Shown piece after piece: positions 28,925 to 37,659 of a stretch of 64,000 bases of DNA (position 1 is the first letter of the stretch; each line of letters starts with the position of its first letter). Below the pieces are notes generated by a model. The model searched no databases. It was not told the origin of the DNA and worked only from the letters and a program-made list of their open reading frames with translations. Source of the DNA: Bradyrhizobium viridifuturi (GTDB lineage: Bacteria > Pseudomonadota > Alphaproteobacteria > Rhizobiales > Xanthobacteraceae); assembly GCF_001238275.1 (NCBI RefSeq), contig NZ_LGTB01000024.1, forward strand, positions 62,001 through 126,000, read 5' to 3'. The position numbers were made by a program, and so were the translations under genes.

Positions 28925-29965
28925 TCAGGCAATGCCATCGCGAACGAAGGCGACGCGAATGGTCGGGTCGCCGATCGCCTCATGTGCATCCTCGAAGCGG
29001 ACGCGGCGCGTGATCACATGCTCCGGGTGGTAATGGCCCGCCGCAACATGGGCGACGCATTCGGGCAAATCGGCGCGGACATTGACACGCGAGACCTTCA
29101 ACGTGATGCCGACGCCGTACATGTGCCGAAGCGGCACCGGCGTGGTCTCGGCGAAGTCGCCATACATGCGCTGGCAGATGCCGTTCGGTTCCGTCGCGCG
29201 GAATGCCAGCAGGATGCTGGCGTCAGTCGCGGCCGCATCGATCACGATTGGAAACAGGCCGGGCGGCTCCATCATGAGCCCGGCCGGCGCTTCGACGATG
29301 TCGGCGCCGAGCGACTTCGCCTTGGCGAGGCGCGGCGCATGATCGTCGAGATAGACGACGCGGCCCGCGCCGCGCGCCACCGCCGCCTGCACCGCGAACA
29401 TCGCGAGTGATTGCGCGAAGCCGCCGATCACCAGCACATCCGCGCCGGGCCGCTGCTGGAGCCAGCGCGCCACCGCGCTGAAGCCGTCAGTCGCGCCGTC
29501 GGCCAACCCCGCGGTTTGCGAGAGGGGATGACCTTCGGGCTGGCGAACCAGCATGTGATCGGCGAACGGCACGCGGATCAGGTCGGACAGGCCGCCGCCA
29601 TATTCGACGCCGCAGACCGGCTTCAATCCGTAAGACGACCGGAACGGCACGGCGGTGCAGGCATTTGTGTAGCCGCGCCGGCAGCGGTCGCAGACACCGC
29701 AGCTGATCTGGAACGGAACGATGACGAGATCGCCGGGCGCGAAATTCCTCACCGCGCCGCCGATGTCGACGATGCGGCCTGCGGTCTCATGTCCGAGCGC
29801 AAACGGGCCAGCGAGGCCTGATCGGCCGTGGACGATCGCAAGGTCGAGATCGCAGCGCGTCACCGCCAGCGGCTGCACCAGCGCGTCGCGGTCATCTTGC
29901 AGGCGGGGTGCGGGAACGTCCCACCATTCGATCTTGTTGCCGCCGATATAAGTCAACTGTCGCAT
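28925..29965 (-). CDS. Zinc-dependent alcohol dehydrogenase family protein
   Basis: This is an MDR-superfamily dehydrogenase of 346 aa. The catalytic-zinc region is FALGHETAGRIVDIGG, the structural-zinc cysteines are in CGVCDRCRRGYTNAC, and the nucleotide-binding segment is VLVIGGFAQSLAMFAVQA, where the usual GxGxxG is changed to GGFAQS. That change suggests altered or weak cofactor binding. It is an oxidoreductase of unknown substrate. The ATG at 29965 (MRQLTYIGGNKIEWWDVP) matches the family start. Confidence 0.87.
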   Translation of the reverse strand: MRQLTYIGGNKIEWWDVPAPRLQDDRDALVQPLAVTRCDLDLAIVHGRSGLAGPFALGHETAGRIVDIGGAVRNFAPGDLVIVPFQISCGVCDRCRRGYTNACTAVPFRSSYGLKPVCGVEYGGGLSDLIRVPFADHMLVRQPEGHPLSQTAGLADGATDGFSAVARWLQQRPGADVLVIGGFAQSLAMFAVQAAVARGAGRVVYLDDHAPRLAKAKSLGADIVEAPAGLMMEPPGLFPIVIDAAATDASILLAFRATEPNGICQRMYGDFAETTPVPLRHMYGVGITLKVSRVNVRADLPECVAHVAAGHYHPEHVITRRVRFEDAHEAIGDPTIRVAFVRDGIA

Positions 29966-30072
29966 CGCGTGCTCTCCGCTTTGGGCGGAGAGTGCAGGGA
30001 GGCAGGGGCGGCGACAAAAGGTTTGTCTTCAACAAGGGTGAATGGAATTCACCTCTGCCTCGGTCTGCATTG

Positions 30073-30987
30073 TTAAACCTTCAGCTCGGTCCCCGTGACG
30101 CGGCGATACGCTTCCAGATACCGCTTGCTCGTCGCATCCACCACGCTCGCGGGCAGCGGCGGGGCGGGGGCGTCGCCGTTCCAGCGGCCGGCGCGGCGCT
30201 CGACGTCGAGATAGTCGCGCAGCGGCTGCTTGTCGAAGCTCGGCTGCGGCTGACCGGGCTTGTAGGAATCGACCGCCCAGAACCGCGAGGAATCCGGCGT
30301 CATCACCTCGTCGATCAGGATGATGCGGCCGTCCTTGTCTCGCCCGAACTCGAATTTCGTATCGGCGATGATGATGCCGCGGGCGCGGCTGGTCTGCTCG
30401 CCGTAGCCATAGACATCGCGCGCCATCTTCTCCAGCGTCGCGGCGACGTCGGCGCCCACGATCTCGCGCACGCGCGCAACCGTGATGTTCTCGTCATGGC
30501 CGGCCTCGGCCTTGGTGGCCGGGCTGAAGATCGCGGGCTCGAGCTTCTGGCTCTCGACCAGGCCCGCCGGCAGCTTCTCGCCTGCGAGCGTGCCCTCGGC
30601 GGCGTATTCCTTCCAGGCCGAGCCTGAGATATAGCCGCGGATCACGCATTCGATCGGAAACACCGTGGTGCGCTTGCACAGCATCGCGCGTCCCAAAATG
30701 TCGGCGCGATGGTCCTTCAATTCAGGCACCGCGCGGATGATCTCGTCGGCATCGGCGCTGATCATGTGATGCGGCACGGTGCCCTCGAGCTGCCGGAACC
30801 ACCAGGCGCTGATCTGGGTCAGCACCGCGCCCTTCATCGGAATGGTTTCCGCCATCACCACGTCGAATGCCGAGATGCGGTCGGTCGTGAGCAGCAGCAC
30901 GCGATCGTCGCCGACGGCATAGATGTCGCGCACCTTGCCGCGGCCGATCCGGGGCAGGGGCAAATCGCTGGAGAGCATCGCGGTCAT
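30073..30987 (-). CDS. purC: Phosphoribosylaminoimidazole-succinocarboxamide synthase
   Basis: This SAICAR synthetase of de novo purine synthesis is 304 aa. It starts LPRIGRGKVRDIYAVGDDRV with the ATP-binding glycine loop, then LLLTTDRISAFDVVM, VIRGYISGSAWKEY, and the catalytic/metal region IIADTKFEFG followed by DEVMTPDSSRFW. It is a long-form PurC, as in eukaryotes and some proteobacteria. The start at ATG 30987 removes a non-conserved extension. It is preceded by the pirin gene on the same strand. Confidence 0.95.
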   Translation of the reverse strand: MTAMLSSDLPLPRIGRGKVRDIYAVGDDRVLLLTTDRISAFDVVMAETIPMKGAVLTQISAWWFRQLEGTVPHHMISADADEIIRAVPELKDHRADILGRAMLCKRTTVFPIECVIRGYISGSAWKEYAAEGTLAGEKLPAGLVESQKLEPAIFSPATKAEAGHDENITVARVREIVGADVAATLEKMARDVYGYGEQTSRARGIIIADTKFEFGRDKDGRIILIDEVMTPDSSRFWAVDSYKPGQPQPSFDKQPLRDYLDVERRAGRWNGDAPAPPLPASVVDATSKRYLEAYRRVTGTELKV

Positions 30988-31068
30988 GGGCGTGATCTTT
31001 CGAAAGCAAGGCGCCCGCACGCGGCGTGCGGGCTGCCAAGGATATCAAGGGATATCACAGCAAATAGC

Positions 31069-31985
31069 TCACTCCGGCAGCGGAATGAACTCGTGTTCCT
31101 GCGGAACCTGGGCGAAACGGCCGGTTTTCCAGTCCTGTTTGGCCTGTTCGATCCGCTCCTTCGAGGACGAGACGAAATTCCACCAGATGTGGCGCGGCCC
31201 TTCCAGCGCGTCGCCGCCGAGGAACATCATGCGGGTCGCCGCAGCGTCTTCACGGTGATACGGTCGCCCGGCCGGAAGATCAGGAGCCGCGGCCCCTCAT
31301 GGCGATCGCCGGCGATCTCAACCTCGCCGTCGACGATGTAGATCGCGCGCTCCTCATGGTCAGGATCGAGCGGCACGCTGGTGCCGGCCTGCGCGGTCAC
31401 TTCGGTATAGAACCAGGGCGAGACCATGCTGACCGGCGAGCTGATGCCGAACGCCGAGCCGGCGATCACCCGGGCGGTGAAGTCGCGCTCGGAGATCATC
31501 GGCAGGTCGCCCGCACCATAATGCTGGAACGAGGGCGCGATCTCTTCCTTTCCGGCCGGCAGCGCGATCCAGCTTTGCAGGCCCAGCATCTTCTGGCCGT
31601 CGCGGCGCTGCACGTCGGGGGTGCGCTCGGAATGCGCGATACCGCGGCCCGCCGTCATCAGGTTCATGGCGCCGGGCTGGATCTCCTGGATGTTGCCCTC
31701 GCTGTCGCGATGCATGATGCTGCCGTCGAACAGATAGGTGACCGTGGCGAGCCCGATATGCGGATGCGGCCGCACGTCCATGCCCTTGCCGGCGAGATAC
31801 TGCACCGGGCCGAAATGGTCGAAGAAGATGAACGGCCCGACCATCTGTCGCTTGCCGTGCGGTAGCGCGCGGCGCACGGCAAAGCCGTCGCCGAGATCGC
31901 GGGTGCGCGGCACGATGATCAGATCCAGCGCGTCGCAGGTTTGGGGATCGCCGAGTTCGGGATCGGTCGAGGGCTGCCAGCTCAT
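31069..31985 (-). CDS. Pirin family protein (frameshifted near its 3' end)
   Basis: This is a cupin-fold pirin, about 305 aa when restored. The N-terminal cupin carries the metal ligands in VRPHPHIGLATVTYLFDG and HRDSEGNIQ, and GRGIAHSERTP follows. The C-terminal cupin ends RLLIFRPGDRITVKTL. One base lost near 31243 throws the frame off; restored, it continues MMFLGGDALEGPRHIWWNF and ends at TGA 31069. Bacterial pirins can be quercetinases or redox/metabolic regulators, and the role here is unknown. Confidence 0.87.
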
Positions 31986-32026
31986 CGCAATACTCCTTTG
32001 TACTTTATTCCGATCATACTCCGTTC

Positions 32027-32156
32027 GTCGTCCCGGCCAAGCGAAGCGCGAGCCGGGACCCATAACCACAAATGCTTATGTTACGAAGGCTGGGGCCCCT
32101 GCCCTGCGGACCAACTAAACTCAGTGGTTATGGGTCCCTGCTTTCGCAGGGACGAC
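32027..32156. repeat. 130-bp palindromic intergenic repeat
   Basis: Terminal GTCGTCCC and GGGACGAC flank a perfect 15-bp inverted repeat, GGGACCCATAACCAC (32055-32069) with GTGGTTATGGGTCCC (32124-32138). It sits between the divergent pirin and GNAT genes. A half-site of the same family occurs at 36092-36120. Elements of this form are abundant in Bradyrhizobium genomes. Confidence 0.8.
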
Positions 32157-32218
32157 GCAGTACTTCTGGCGCGTGCGGGCGCGTGATAACAGCATAATCT
32201 TGGAAACCGGAGGCGATG

Positions 32219-32793
32219 ATGGTTTCTCTGATCAAGCCCGATGCTAAGCTGTTGCGTGTCGATGGTCCCGTGATCGAGACCGCACGCTCATCCTGCGGCC
32301 ATGGCGCGCATCCGATATCGCCGAGAATACGCGGATGCTGTCCGATCCCGAGACGGCGCGCTTCATCACGCCGGATCATCAGCCGGTCACATCGGAGCTG
32401 AAGGGCTGGCGCAATGCCGCGGTCATCTCGGGCCATTGGGCGCTGCACGGCTTCGGCATGTTCGCGGTGGAGGAGAAATCCTCCAGCCGCTACATCGGCC
32501 GCGTCGGGCCGTATTGTCCGCCGGAATGGCCAGGCTTCGAGGTCGGCTGGGGCATTGCCCGGGAGTATCGCGGCAAGGGCTATGCGGTGGAGGCGGCGCG
32601 CGCTGCGATCGACTTTGTTTTCGACAATTTCACGCTCGACCGCATCATCCACTGCATCGATCCGGCCAATGTCGCGTCCCAGGCGGTGGCGCGGCGGCTC
32701 GGCGCTGACAACGAGGGGCCGGGCAAGCTCGAGGGCGATATCGTCGATATCTGGGTCACGACGCGCCAGCGCTGGCGCCGCGATCCGGCTTGA
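32219..32793 (+). CDS. GNAT family N-acetyltransferase (frameshifted)
   Basis: This is a RimJ/RimL-type GNAT, about 191 aa when restored. An N-terminal part MVSLIKPDAKLLRVDGPVIE is behind a GGAGG (32209-32213). One base is lost near 32287, after which the frame continues LILRPWRASDIAENTRML, then the acetyl-CoA loop REYRGKGYAVEAARAAIDF and NVASQAVARRLGA. The span is 3n+2 nt. The acceptor molecule is unknown; ribosomal proteins, antibiotics or small amines are possible. Confidence 0.85.
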
Positions 32794-32846
32794 AAAACGC
32801 CGCCTGAGCGACGATTGTTCGGCTGACCCGGAGATCCTTTCGACCG

Positions 32847-33908
32847 ATGACATTGGCCGCAACCGAACTCTGCCTGCGCGCCGCCGCCGTGACGCTGCTG
32901 CTGGTGCTTGCGGCCTCGATGTTCGCGGATTTCCGCAACGTGCTGGCGGGGCAGCTCGTGATCGCCTTCGCGCTCGGCACGGCCGCGCATGCGATCACCG
33001 CGTCGATCGGCGCCGGGCCGGCGATCTCGGTCTGGCACGCGCCGCTGATCGCGCTTTCGACCGGCGACATCGTGGTGTTCTGGCTGTTCACCCGCGCGCT
33101 GTTCGATGACGCCTTCGTCCTGCGCTGGTGGCACGGTCTGATCTGGACCGCGGTGGTGACGTTCAGTTTCGTCAATTGCATGTGGATCGCGCCGAGCGGC
33201 CACGCGCAAGCGGCGATCACCACGGTCAATCTGCTGTCGGTCGTCTTCATCGTGCTTGCCGTGGCGCAGACCATCGGATCATGGTCGGCGGATCTGGTCG
33301 AACGCCGCCGCCGTGTCCGTGTCTTCATCGTCGCGGCCTCGGCGCTGTATGGCGGAATGAACGCCCTGCTGCAGATCGCGTATGCCGGCAGCCGCGTGAC
33401 CGTGGAGTGGGCCAACCTGCTCAACGCGGGCGTGCTCGCCGGCATCGTCGCTGGCATCACCTGGGCAATGATGCGCGTCGATGGCGCCGATCTGTTCGCG
33501 ACGCCGGTCGAGCCCGTCATTGCCAATGCGCCGCCGGCCGCGATCGAGGAGATAGCCGACCAGAAGCTGGTCAATGCCCTGATGCGCCTGATGGCGGACG
33601 AGCGGATCTACCGCCAGGACAACGTCACCATCGGCACGCTGGCGACCCGGCTGAAGATTCCCGAATACCGGCTGCGGCGGCTGATCAATCAGCGGCTCGG
33701 CTATCGCAATTTCAACGTCTTTCTCAACAACCACCGGATCGAGGAGGCCAAGGCCGCGCTCGCCGATCCCGCACAGGCCGAAGTCCCGGTGATCACCATT
33801 GCGATGGATGCCGGCTTCCAGTCGCTCGGTCCCTTCAACCGCGCCTTCAAGGCGACGACAGGCGTAACCCCGACCGAGTACCGGAAACTGAAGGCGACGG
33901 CGGCGTAA
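32847..33908 (+). CDS. AraC-family regulator with N-terminal membrane domain
   Basis: This 353-aa protein has about six or seven hydrophobic helices in residues 1-210 (for example AAAVTLLLVLAASMFADF and VFIVLAVAQTIGSW). A cytosolic AraC-type double HTH follows: VTIGTLATRLKIPEYRLRRL, then LGYRNFNVFLNNHRIEEA and TIAMDAGFQSLGPFNRAFK. This is a one-component membrane regulator, which probably senses an envelope or periplasmic cue. The target is unknown. The next gene is a secreted serine hydrolase on the same strand, a reasonable candidate target. Confidence 0.88.
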   Translation: MTLAATELCLRAAAVTLLLVLAASMFADFRNVLAGQLVIAFALGTAAHAITASIGAGPAISVWHAPLIALSTGDIVVFWLFTRALFDDAFVLRWWHGLIWTAVVTFSFVNCMWIAPSGHAQAAITTVNLLSVVFIVLAVAQTIGSWSADLVERRRRVRVFIVAASALYGGMNALLQIAYAGSRVTVEWANLLNAGVLAGIVAGITWAMMRVDGADLFATPVEPVIANAPPAAIEEIADQKLVNALMRLMADERIYRQDNVTIGTLATRLKIPEYRLRRLINQRLGYRNFNVFLNNHRIEEAKAALADPAQAEVPVITIAMDAGFQSLGPFNRAFKATTGVTPTEYRKLKATAA

Positions 33909-33973
33909 GGGGCCGCTGCCGTGAGGGACGCACCGGCGGCAGGGTTCTCGCCCGGGGCCACCCGTCTCCCCAG

Positions 33974-33995
33974 CCCTCCCCCGCAAGGGGGAGGG
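33974..33995. terminator. Strong GC hairpin after the AraC gene
   Basis: CCCTCCCCC pairs perfectly with GGGGGAGGG around a GCAA tetraloop, 66 bp after the AraC stop. There is no T-run, so it may be a repeat-derived hairpin (compare 15743-15857) rather than a true intrinsic terminator. It still separates the AraC gene from the following hydrolase gene. Confidence 0.55.
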
Positions 33996-34184
33996 AGCCC
34001 GACCTTCCTGCTCACCTCACGAAGGGGCGTGGCGATTCCAGGATGTCGCTGTAATCACAGGAGAATTCCAGAATCGATCAGTCGCCCCCAGTCTTCGACT
34101 AGCGCGATTTCCAAATCCGGCGAGCCCATCCGCGCCCGCTCCGGCTTCCTTCCACCACGCATTCTCACATGCCGGAGGACACAA

Positions 34185-35612
34185 GTGACCCGTCGAAAGC
34201 TCATCTTCATTCTCGCCGCCAGCACCGCCCTCGGCGCGCTGGGCTGGTCTGCCGCCCGCGCCCGCGACGTGCCGAAGGTGGCGACCGGCTTTGTCGCCAG
34301 CACCATCTGTTCCGAAACATTCGTCAGCAGGCTCGACCCGAAGCGGAACTTCACCGAGACCACGGATGCGATGCCGGGCACCGGCCTGATCACCTGGGCG
34401 ATGGACACCGAGGTCGACGTCGACCGCAGGGACGTCACCGTGACGCTGTTCGGGTTCGGCCGCAGCCACGCGGTCTATCGTGAAGGCGTCGGCTGCACCC
34501 TCGAACATGGAGAGGCGCTGGCCGACATCGCGCTGCCGCCCGCGCGGCCACAGGCGGCGCTACTGCCCGAGATCGCCGGCCCGGCGCTTGTCGCGCCGCA
34601 GAGCCCACAGCTCGCAGCCGCACTCGATCGCGCCTTTGCCGAACCGGCCGAGCCGCCATTCCGCCGCACCCGCGCGGTTGTCGTGATGAAGGATGGCCGC
34701 ATCGTCGCCGAGCGCTACGCCGACGGCATCGGCACCGACACGCCGCTGCTCGGCTTCTCCGCGACCAAATCGATGACCTCGGCGCTGATCGGAATCCTGG
34801 TGCGCGACGGCAAGCTTGCGGTCGATCGCCCGGTGCCGATCGCGGCCTGGCGGGACCCGAAGGATCCCAGGCACGCGATCACGGTCGATCAGCTGTTGCG
34901 TCACACTGCGGGCCTTGCGCTCGGCAGTTCGTTGCAGGCCTCGCTCGCCTCCACGCTCGAACCGGTCAACCGGATGAAGTACATGGAGTCGGATATGGCC
35001 AGCTATGCCGAGAGCATTCCGCTCGAAACGGCACCGGGCCAGGTCTGGAATTATCACGACGGCAATTACGTCATCCTCTCGCATCTGATCCGCGACGCGG
35101 CCGGCGGCCATGCCGCCGACGTGCTGCGCTTCGCGCGGACTGAGTTGTTCGATCCGCTCGGCATGCACAACGTCGTCATGCAGTTCGATGCGATGGGCAC
35201 GCCGGAAGGATCAGGCGCCATGATGGCGAGCGCACGCGATTGGGCGCGGTTTGGCCAACTCTATCTCGATGACGGCGTGGCCGGCGGCCGGCGCATCCTG
35301 CCTGCGGGCTGGGTGAAATACTCGGCATCGCCGACGCCGAACGCCTGGGTCGGCATCGGCGCGGGCTTCTGGACCAATCTCGGCGACAGCTTCGGCGCCA
35401 AGTATCGCGTCGAGCACGGCTGGCCGCGCGACGCCTTCTTCGCCAAAGGCACGATCGGGCAGTATGTGATTATCGTGCCGTCACAGCGACTGGTCATCGT
35501 GCGGCTCGGCCGTTCGCCGAACGCGCCGCCCAAGGCGGACGGTGTGTTTGACCTCGTTAGCGATGTCGTCGCGGCGACCGCGACAGGCGCGCGGCTCGCG
35601 GGCAGCAATTGA
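34185..35612 (+). CDS. Exported serine hydrolase, beta-lactamase fold (6-aminohexanoate-dimer hydrolase-like)
   Basis: This 475-aa protein has an N-terminal signal sequence (VTRRKLIFILAASTALGALG, cleavage after AARA). The class C-type nucleophile motif SxxK is in GFSATKSMTSALIG. The Tyr motif is in VWNYHDGNYVIL, and LLRHTAGLALGSSLQ is typical of NylB/beta-lactamase-like hydrolases. The start is GTG at 34185 with GGAGG seven bases upstream; longer in-frame starts run into the repeat region. It probably acts in the periplasm on a peptide or ester. The unusual N-terminal 130 residues have no match I recognise. Confidence 0.85.
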   Translation: MTRRKLIFILAASTALGALGWSAARARDVPKVATGFVASTICSETFVSRLDPKRNFTETTDAMPGTGLITWAMDTEVDVDRRDVTVTLFGFGRSHAVYREGVGCTLEHGEALADIALPPARPQAALLPEIAGPALVAPQSPQLAAALDRAFAEPAEPPFRRTRAVVVMKDGRIVAERYADGIGTDTPLLGFSATKSMTSALIGILVRDGKLAVDRPVPIAAWRDPKDPRHAITVDQLLRHTAGLALGSSLQASLASTLEPVNRMKYMESDMASYAESIPLETAPGQVWNYHDGNYVILSHLIRDAAGGHAADVLRFARTELFDPLGMHNVVMQFDAMGTPEGSGAMMASARDWARFGQLYLDDGVAGGRRILPAGWVKYSASPTPNAWVGIGAGFWTNLGDSFGAKYRVEHGWPRDAFFAKGTIGQYVIIVPSQRLVIVRLGRSPNAPPKADGVFDLVSDVVAATATGARLAGSN

Positions 35613-35740
35613 CCGGTACGTCACACACCGCCCGCGCGATCGTGAATTGAATCTCGGCGTGAGGAATTTTCTGATGCAGTGGCGCATCTCGCAGGAGGTG
35701 CGCCACGGTTCCTTGAAACGCGCGTCAGGCGGAGACCATC

Positions 35741-36031
35741 ATGCCGAAAGCCTACTGGATCGTGCACGTTACGGTGCACGATGAAGCCCGTTACCCCGAA
35801 TACCTCGCTGCCGCGATGCCGGTATTCGAGAAATACGGCGCCAATTTCATCGTGCGCAACGGCCGCTACGAGGTAATGGAAGGCGCGACGCGCCAGCGCA
35901 ATTTCGTCATCGAGTTCAAGGATCGTGCCACCGCGATGGAATGCTACACCTGCGCGGACTATCAGGCTGCGAAGGCGATCCGGCAAAAATATTCGGACGG
36001 GGATTTTGTGATTATTGATGGGCCGGAGTAG
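35741..36031 (+). CDS. DUF1330 domain-containing protein
   Basis: This is a 96-aa dimeric alpha/beta-barrel (ferredoxin-like) protein. It starts MPKAYWIVHVTVHDEARYPE and has YGANFIVRNGRYEVMEGA, RNFVIEFKDRATAMECY and ADYQAAKAIRQ, which match DUF1330 along the full length. The function of the family is unknown. Confidence 0.93.
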   Translation: MPKAYWIVHVTVHDEARYPEYLAAAMPVFEKYGANFIVRNGRYEVMEGATRQRNFVIEFKDRATAMECYTCADYQAAKAIRQKYSDGDFVIIDGPE

Positions 36032-36091
36032 TAGCTGATGACATTAAGGTCAGCACGCTTCTCTGCTTGACCTACTGAAAGCGCAGCAAAC

Positions 36092-36120
36092 TCACTGTCT
36101 CCTGCTTTCGCAGGGACGAC
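36092..36120. repeat. Half copy of the 130-bp palindromic repeat
   Basis: CTGCTTTCGCAGGGACGAC here is identical to the right end of the repeat at 32027-32156, and the preceding TCACTGTCTC is a degenerate match. The left half is missing. It lies in the gap between the DUF1330 and MmgE/PrpD genes. Confidence 0.65.
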
Positions 36121-36156
36121 AGTGGTATTTGTCGCTTCGACCGTGCGCCGCCGCCC

Positions 36157-37527
36157 CTACTGCCGCCCCAGCTGCGTCGCCTGCTCGACGCGATCGAAGC
36201 GCTCCAGCGTGAGGATCGCATCCGCGAGCTGGTCGGCGCGCTTGTCGAGCACCGGGCGGGCCAGCGTCAGGAACTTCTGCTGCATCGCCTGCGCGTCGGG
36301 GAACGAGGTCGGCTCGCCGGAGGGATCGGCGTAGAGGCGCTCATGCACGCCGTCATCGGTCGTGATCGAGACGCGGGCGCCGAACGGATGGGTGCGGCCG
36401 ACTTCAAGCCGGTCGTCCTGCACCACGTCGAACTTGTCGGCGAGCGCGTCGATCGCCTTGTCGCCCAGCCGGTCGTAATCATCCCAGCCGAAATGGCCCT
36501 GGTCGAGCGCGATCGCGCCGGTGAAGAACATCGAGAACTGGCCGCCGACCACCGAGGTCGGGTGGCGCTTGGTGGCGGCGTCGCCGGTCAGCGTGATGCC
36601 GTTGCGGTGCAATCCGATCTCGACCTTCCTGATCTGGTCCGGGGTCAGATTGTGCTCGCGCCGCATCGCGATCAGCGCGTCGATCGCGGCGTGAGTGTAG
36701 CGGCAGCTCGGATACGGCTTCACGCCGATCTTCAGCGTCTCGTAGGTGCTGCCGAGCCCGGCCACCGCCTTGTCCGGATGCGGGTCATCGGTATAGCCGA
36801 CCAAAAGGCCATGCTTGCCCTCGACCGAGTCGCTCGAACCGATGAAGTCGTTGCGCGCCAAGGTCGCCGCAATCACGCCGTTCATTGCGGCGGCGCCGAC
36901 CTGGTAGCGCTTGTTCCAGGCGCCGTTGACCAGGAATTGCAGCGAGCCCGCGGCCTGGCTGCCGGAGACGCCGAAAGCCGAGATGATCTGTTCCTTCGAC
37001 AGTCCGAACAGTTTGGCCGCCGCCGCCGCGGCGCCGTAGGTACCGGCCGTCGCAGTCGGGTGGAAACCCCGGGCATAATGCGAGGTCGGGTCGAGCGCGT
37101 TGCCGAGCCGGCAGCAAACTTCATAGCCGGCGACGATCGCCGTCAGCACGTCGCGGCCGGAGGCGCCGACCATCTCACCGACCGCGAACGCGGCGGGCAC
37201 CACCGGCGCGCTCGGATGCAGCGAGGAATCGGCGTGGGTGTCGTCGAAATCGAGCGAATGGCCGAGCGCGCCATTGAGCAGCGCAGCGACCGCCGGCGTC
37301 CAGGTCTTGCTGTCGCCGAACACGGTGGCCTCGCCCTTGCCGTCCAGCGCCAGCGCTTCCAGCATCTTCATCAGCGAGGGGGTCGATTCCGCATCGCGGC
37401 GGGCGCGGATGGTGCTGCCCAGGAAATCCAGCGTCAAAACCTTGGCGCGCTCCAGCACCTGCGGCGGGATGTCGGCAAATTTCAGGTCGGCGACGTAGGC
37501 GGCGAGCGTTGCGGTTTCGTGGGCCAT
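36157..37527 (-). CDS. MmgE/PrpD family protein
   Basis: This is a 2-methylcitrate dehydratase/cis-aconitate decarboxylase-type protein of 456 aa. The family motifs are LTLDFLGSTI near the N terminus, LNGALGHSLDFDDTH, HPSAPVVPAAFAVGE, HPTATAGTYGAAAAAAKLFG and KPYPSCRYTHAAIDAL. The fold is shared by PrpD and iminodisuccinate epimerase, so the substrate cannot be fixed. No prpB/prpC neighbours are present, which argues against a methylcitrate role. Confidence 0.9.
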   Translation of the reverse strand: MAHETATLAAYVADLKFADIPPQVLERAKVLTLDFLGSTIRARRDAESTPSLMKMLEALALDGKGEATVFGDSKTWTPAVAALLNGALGHSLDFDDTHADSSLHPSAPVVPAAFAVGEMVGASGRDVLTAIVAGYEVCCRLGNALDPTSHYARGFHPTATAGTYGAAAAAAKLFGLSKEQIISAFGVSGSQAAGSLQFLVNGAWNKRYQVGAAAMNGVIAATLARNDFIGSSDSVEGKHGLLVGYTDDPHPDKAVAGLGSTYETLKIGVKPYPSCRYTHAAIDALIAMRREHNLTPDQIRKVEIGLHRNGITLTGDAATKRHPTSVVGGQFSMFFTGAIALDQGHFGWDDYDRLGDKAIDALADKFDVVQDDRLEVGRTHPFGARVSITTDDGVHERLYADPSGEPTSFPDAQAMQQKFLTLARPVLDKRADQLADAILTLERFDRVEQATQLGRQ

Positions 37528-37659
37528 CGTGTTTCCTCAATCTTGCGGCGCAGGGTAGGCGGGCAGGTTTGGCCTTTCAAGCCACCTTACCGCCGCGGGC
37601 AGCAGCCATGCTCGACGTCCTTTAACATAGGCCTTTCCATTGATTGCGGATCAGGGTGC

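Noticed and set aside
36343..37659. A plus-strand extension of the FUSC gene giving an 818-aa product.
   Set aside because: The upstream part is antisense to the MmgE/PrpD gene and has no family similarity. The FUSC domain starts just after 37660.
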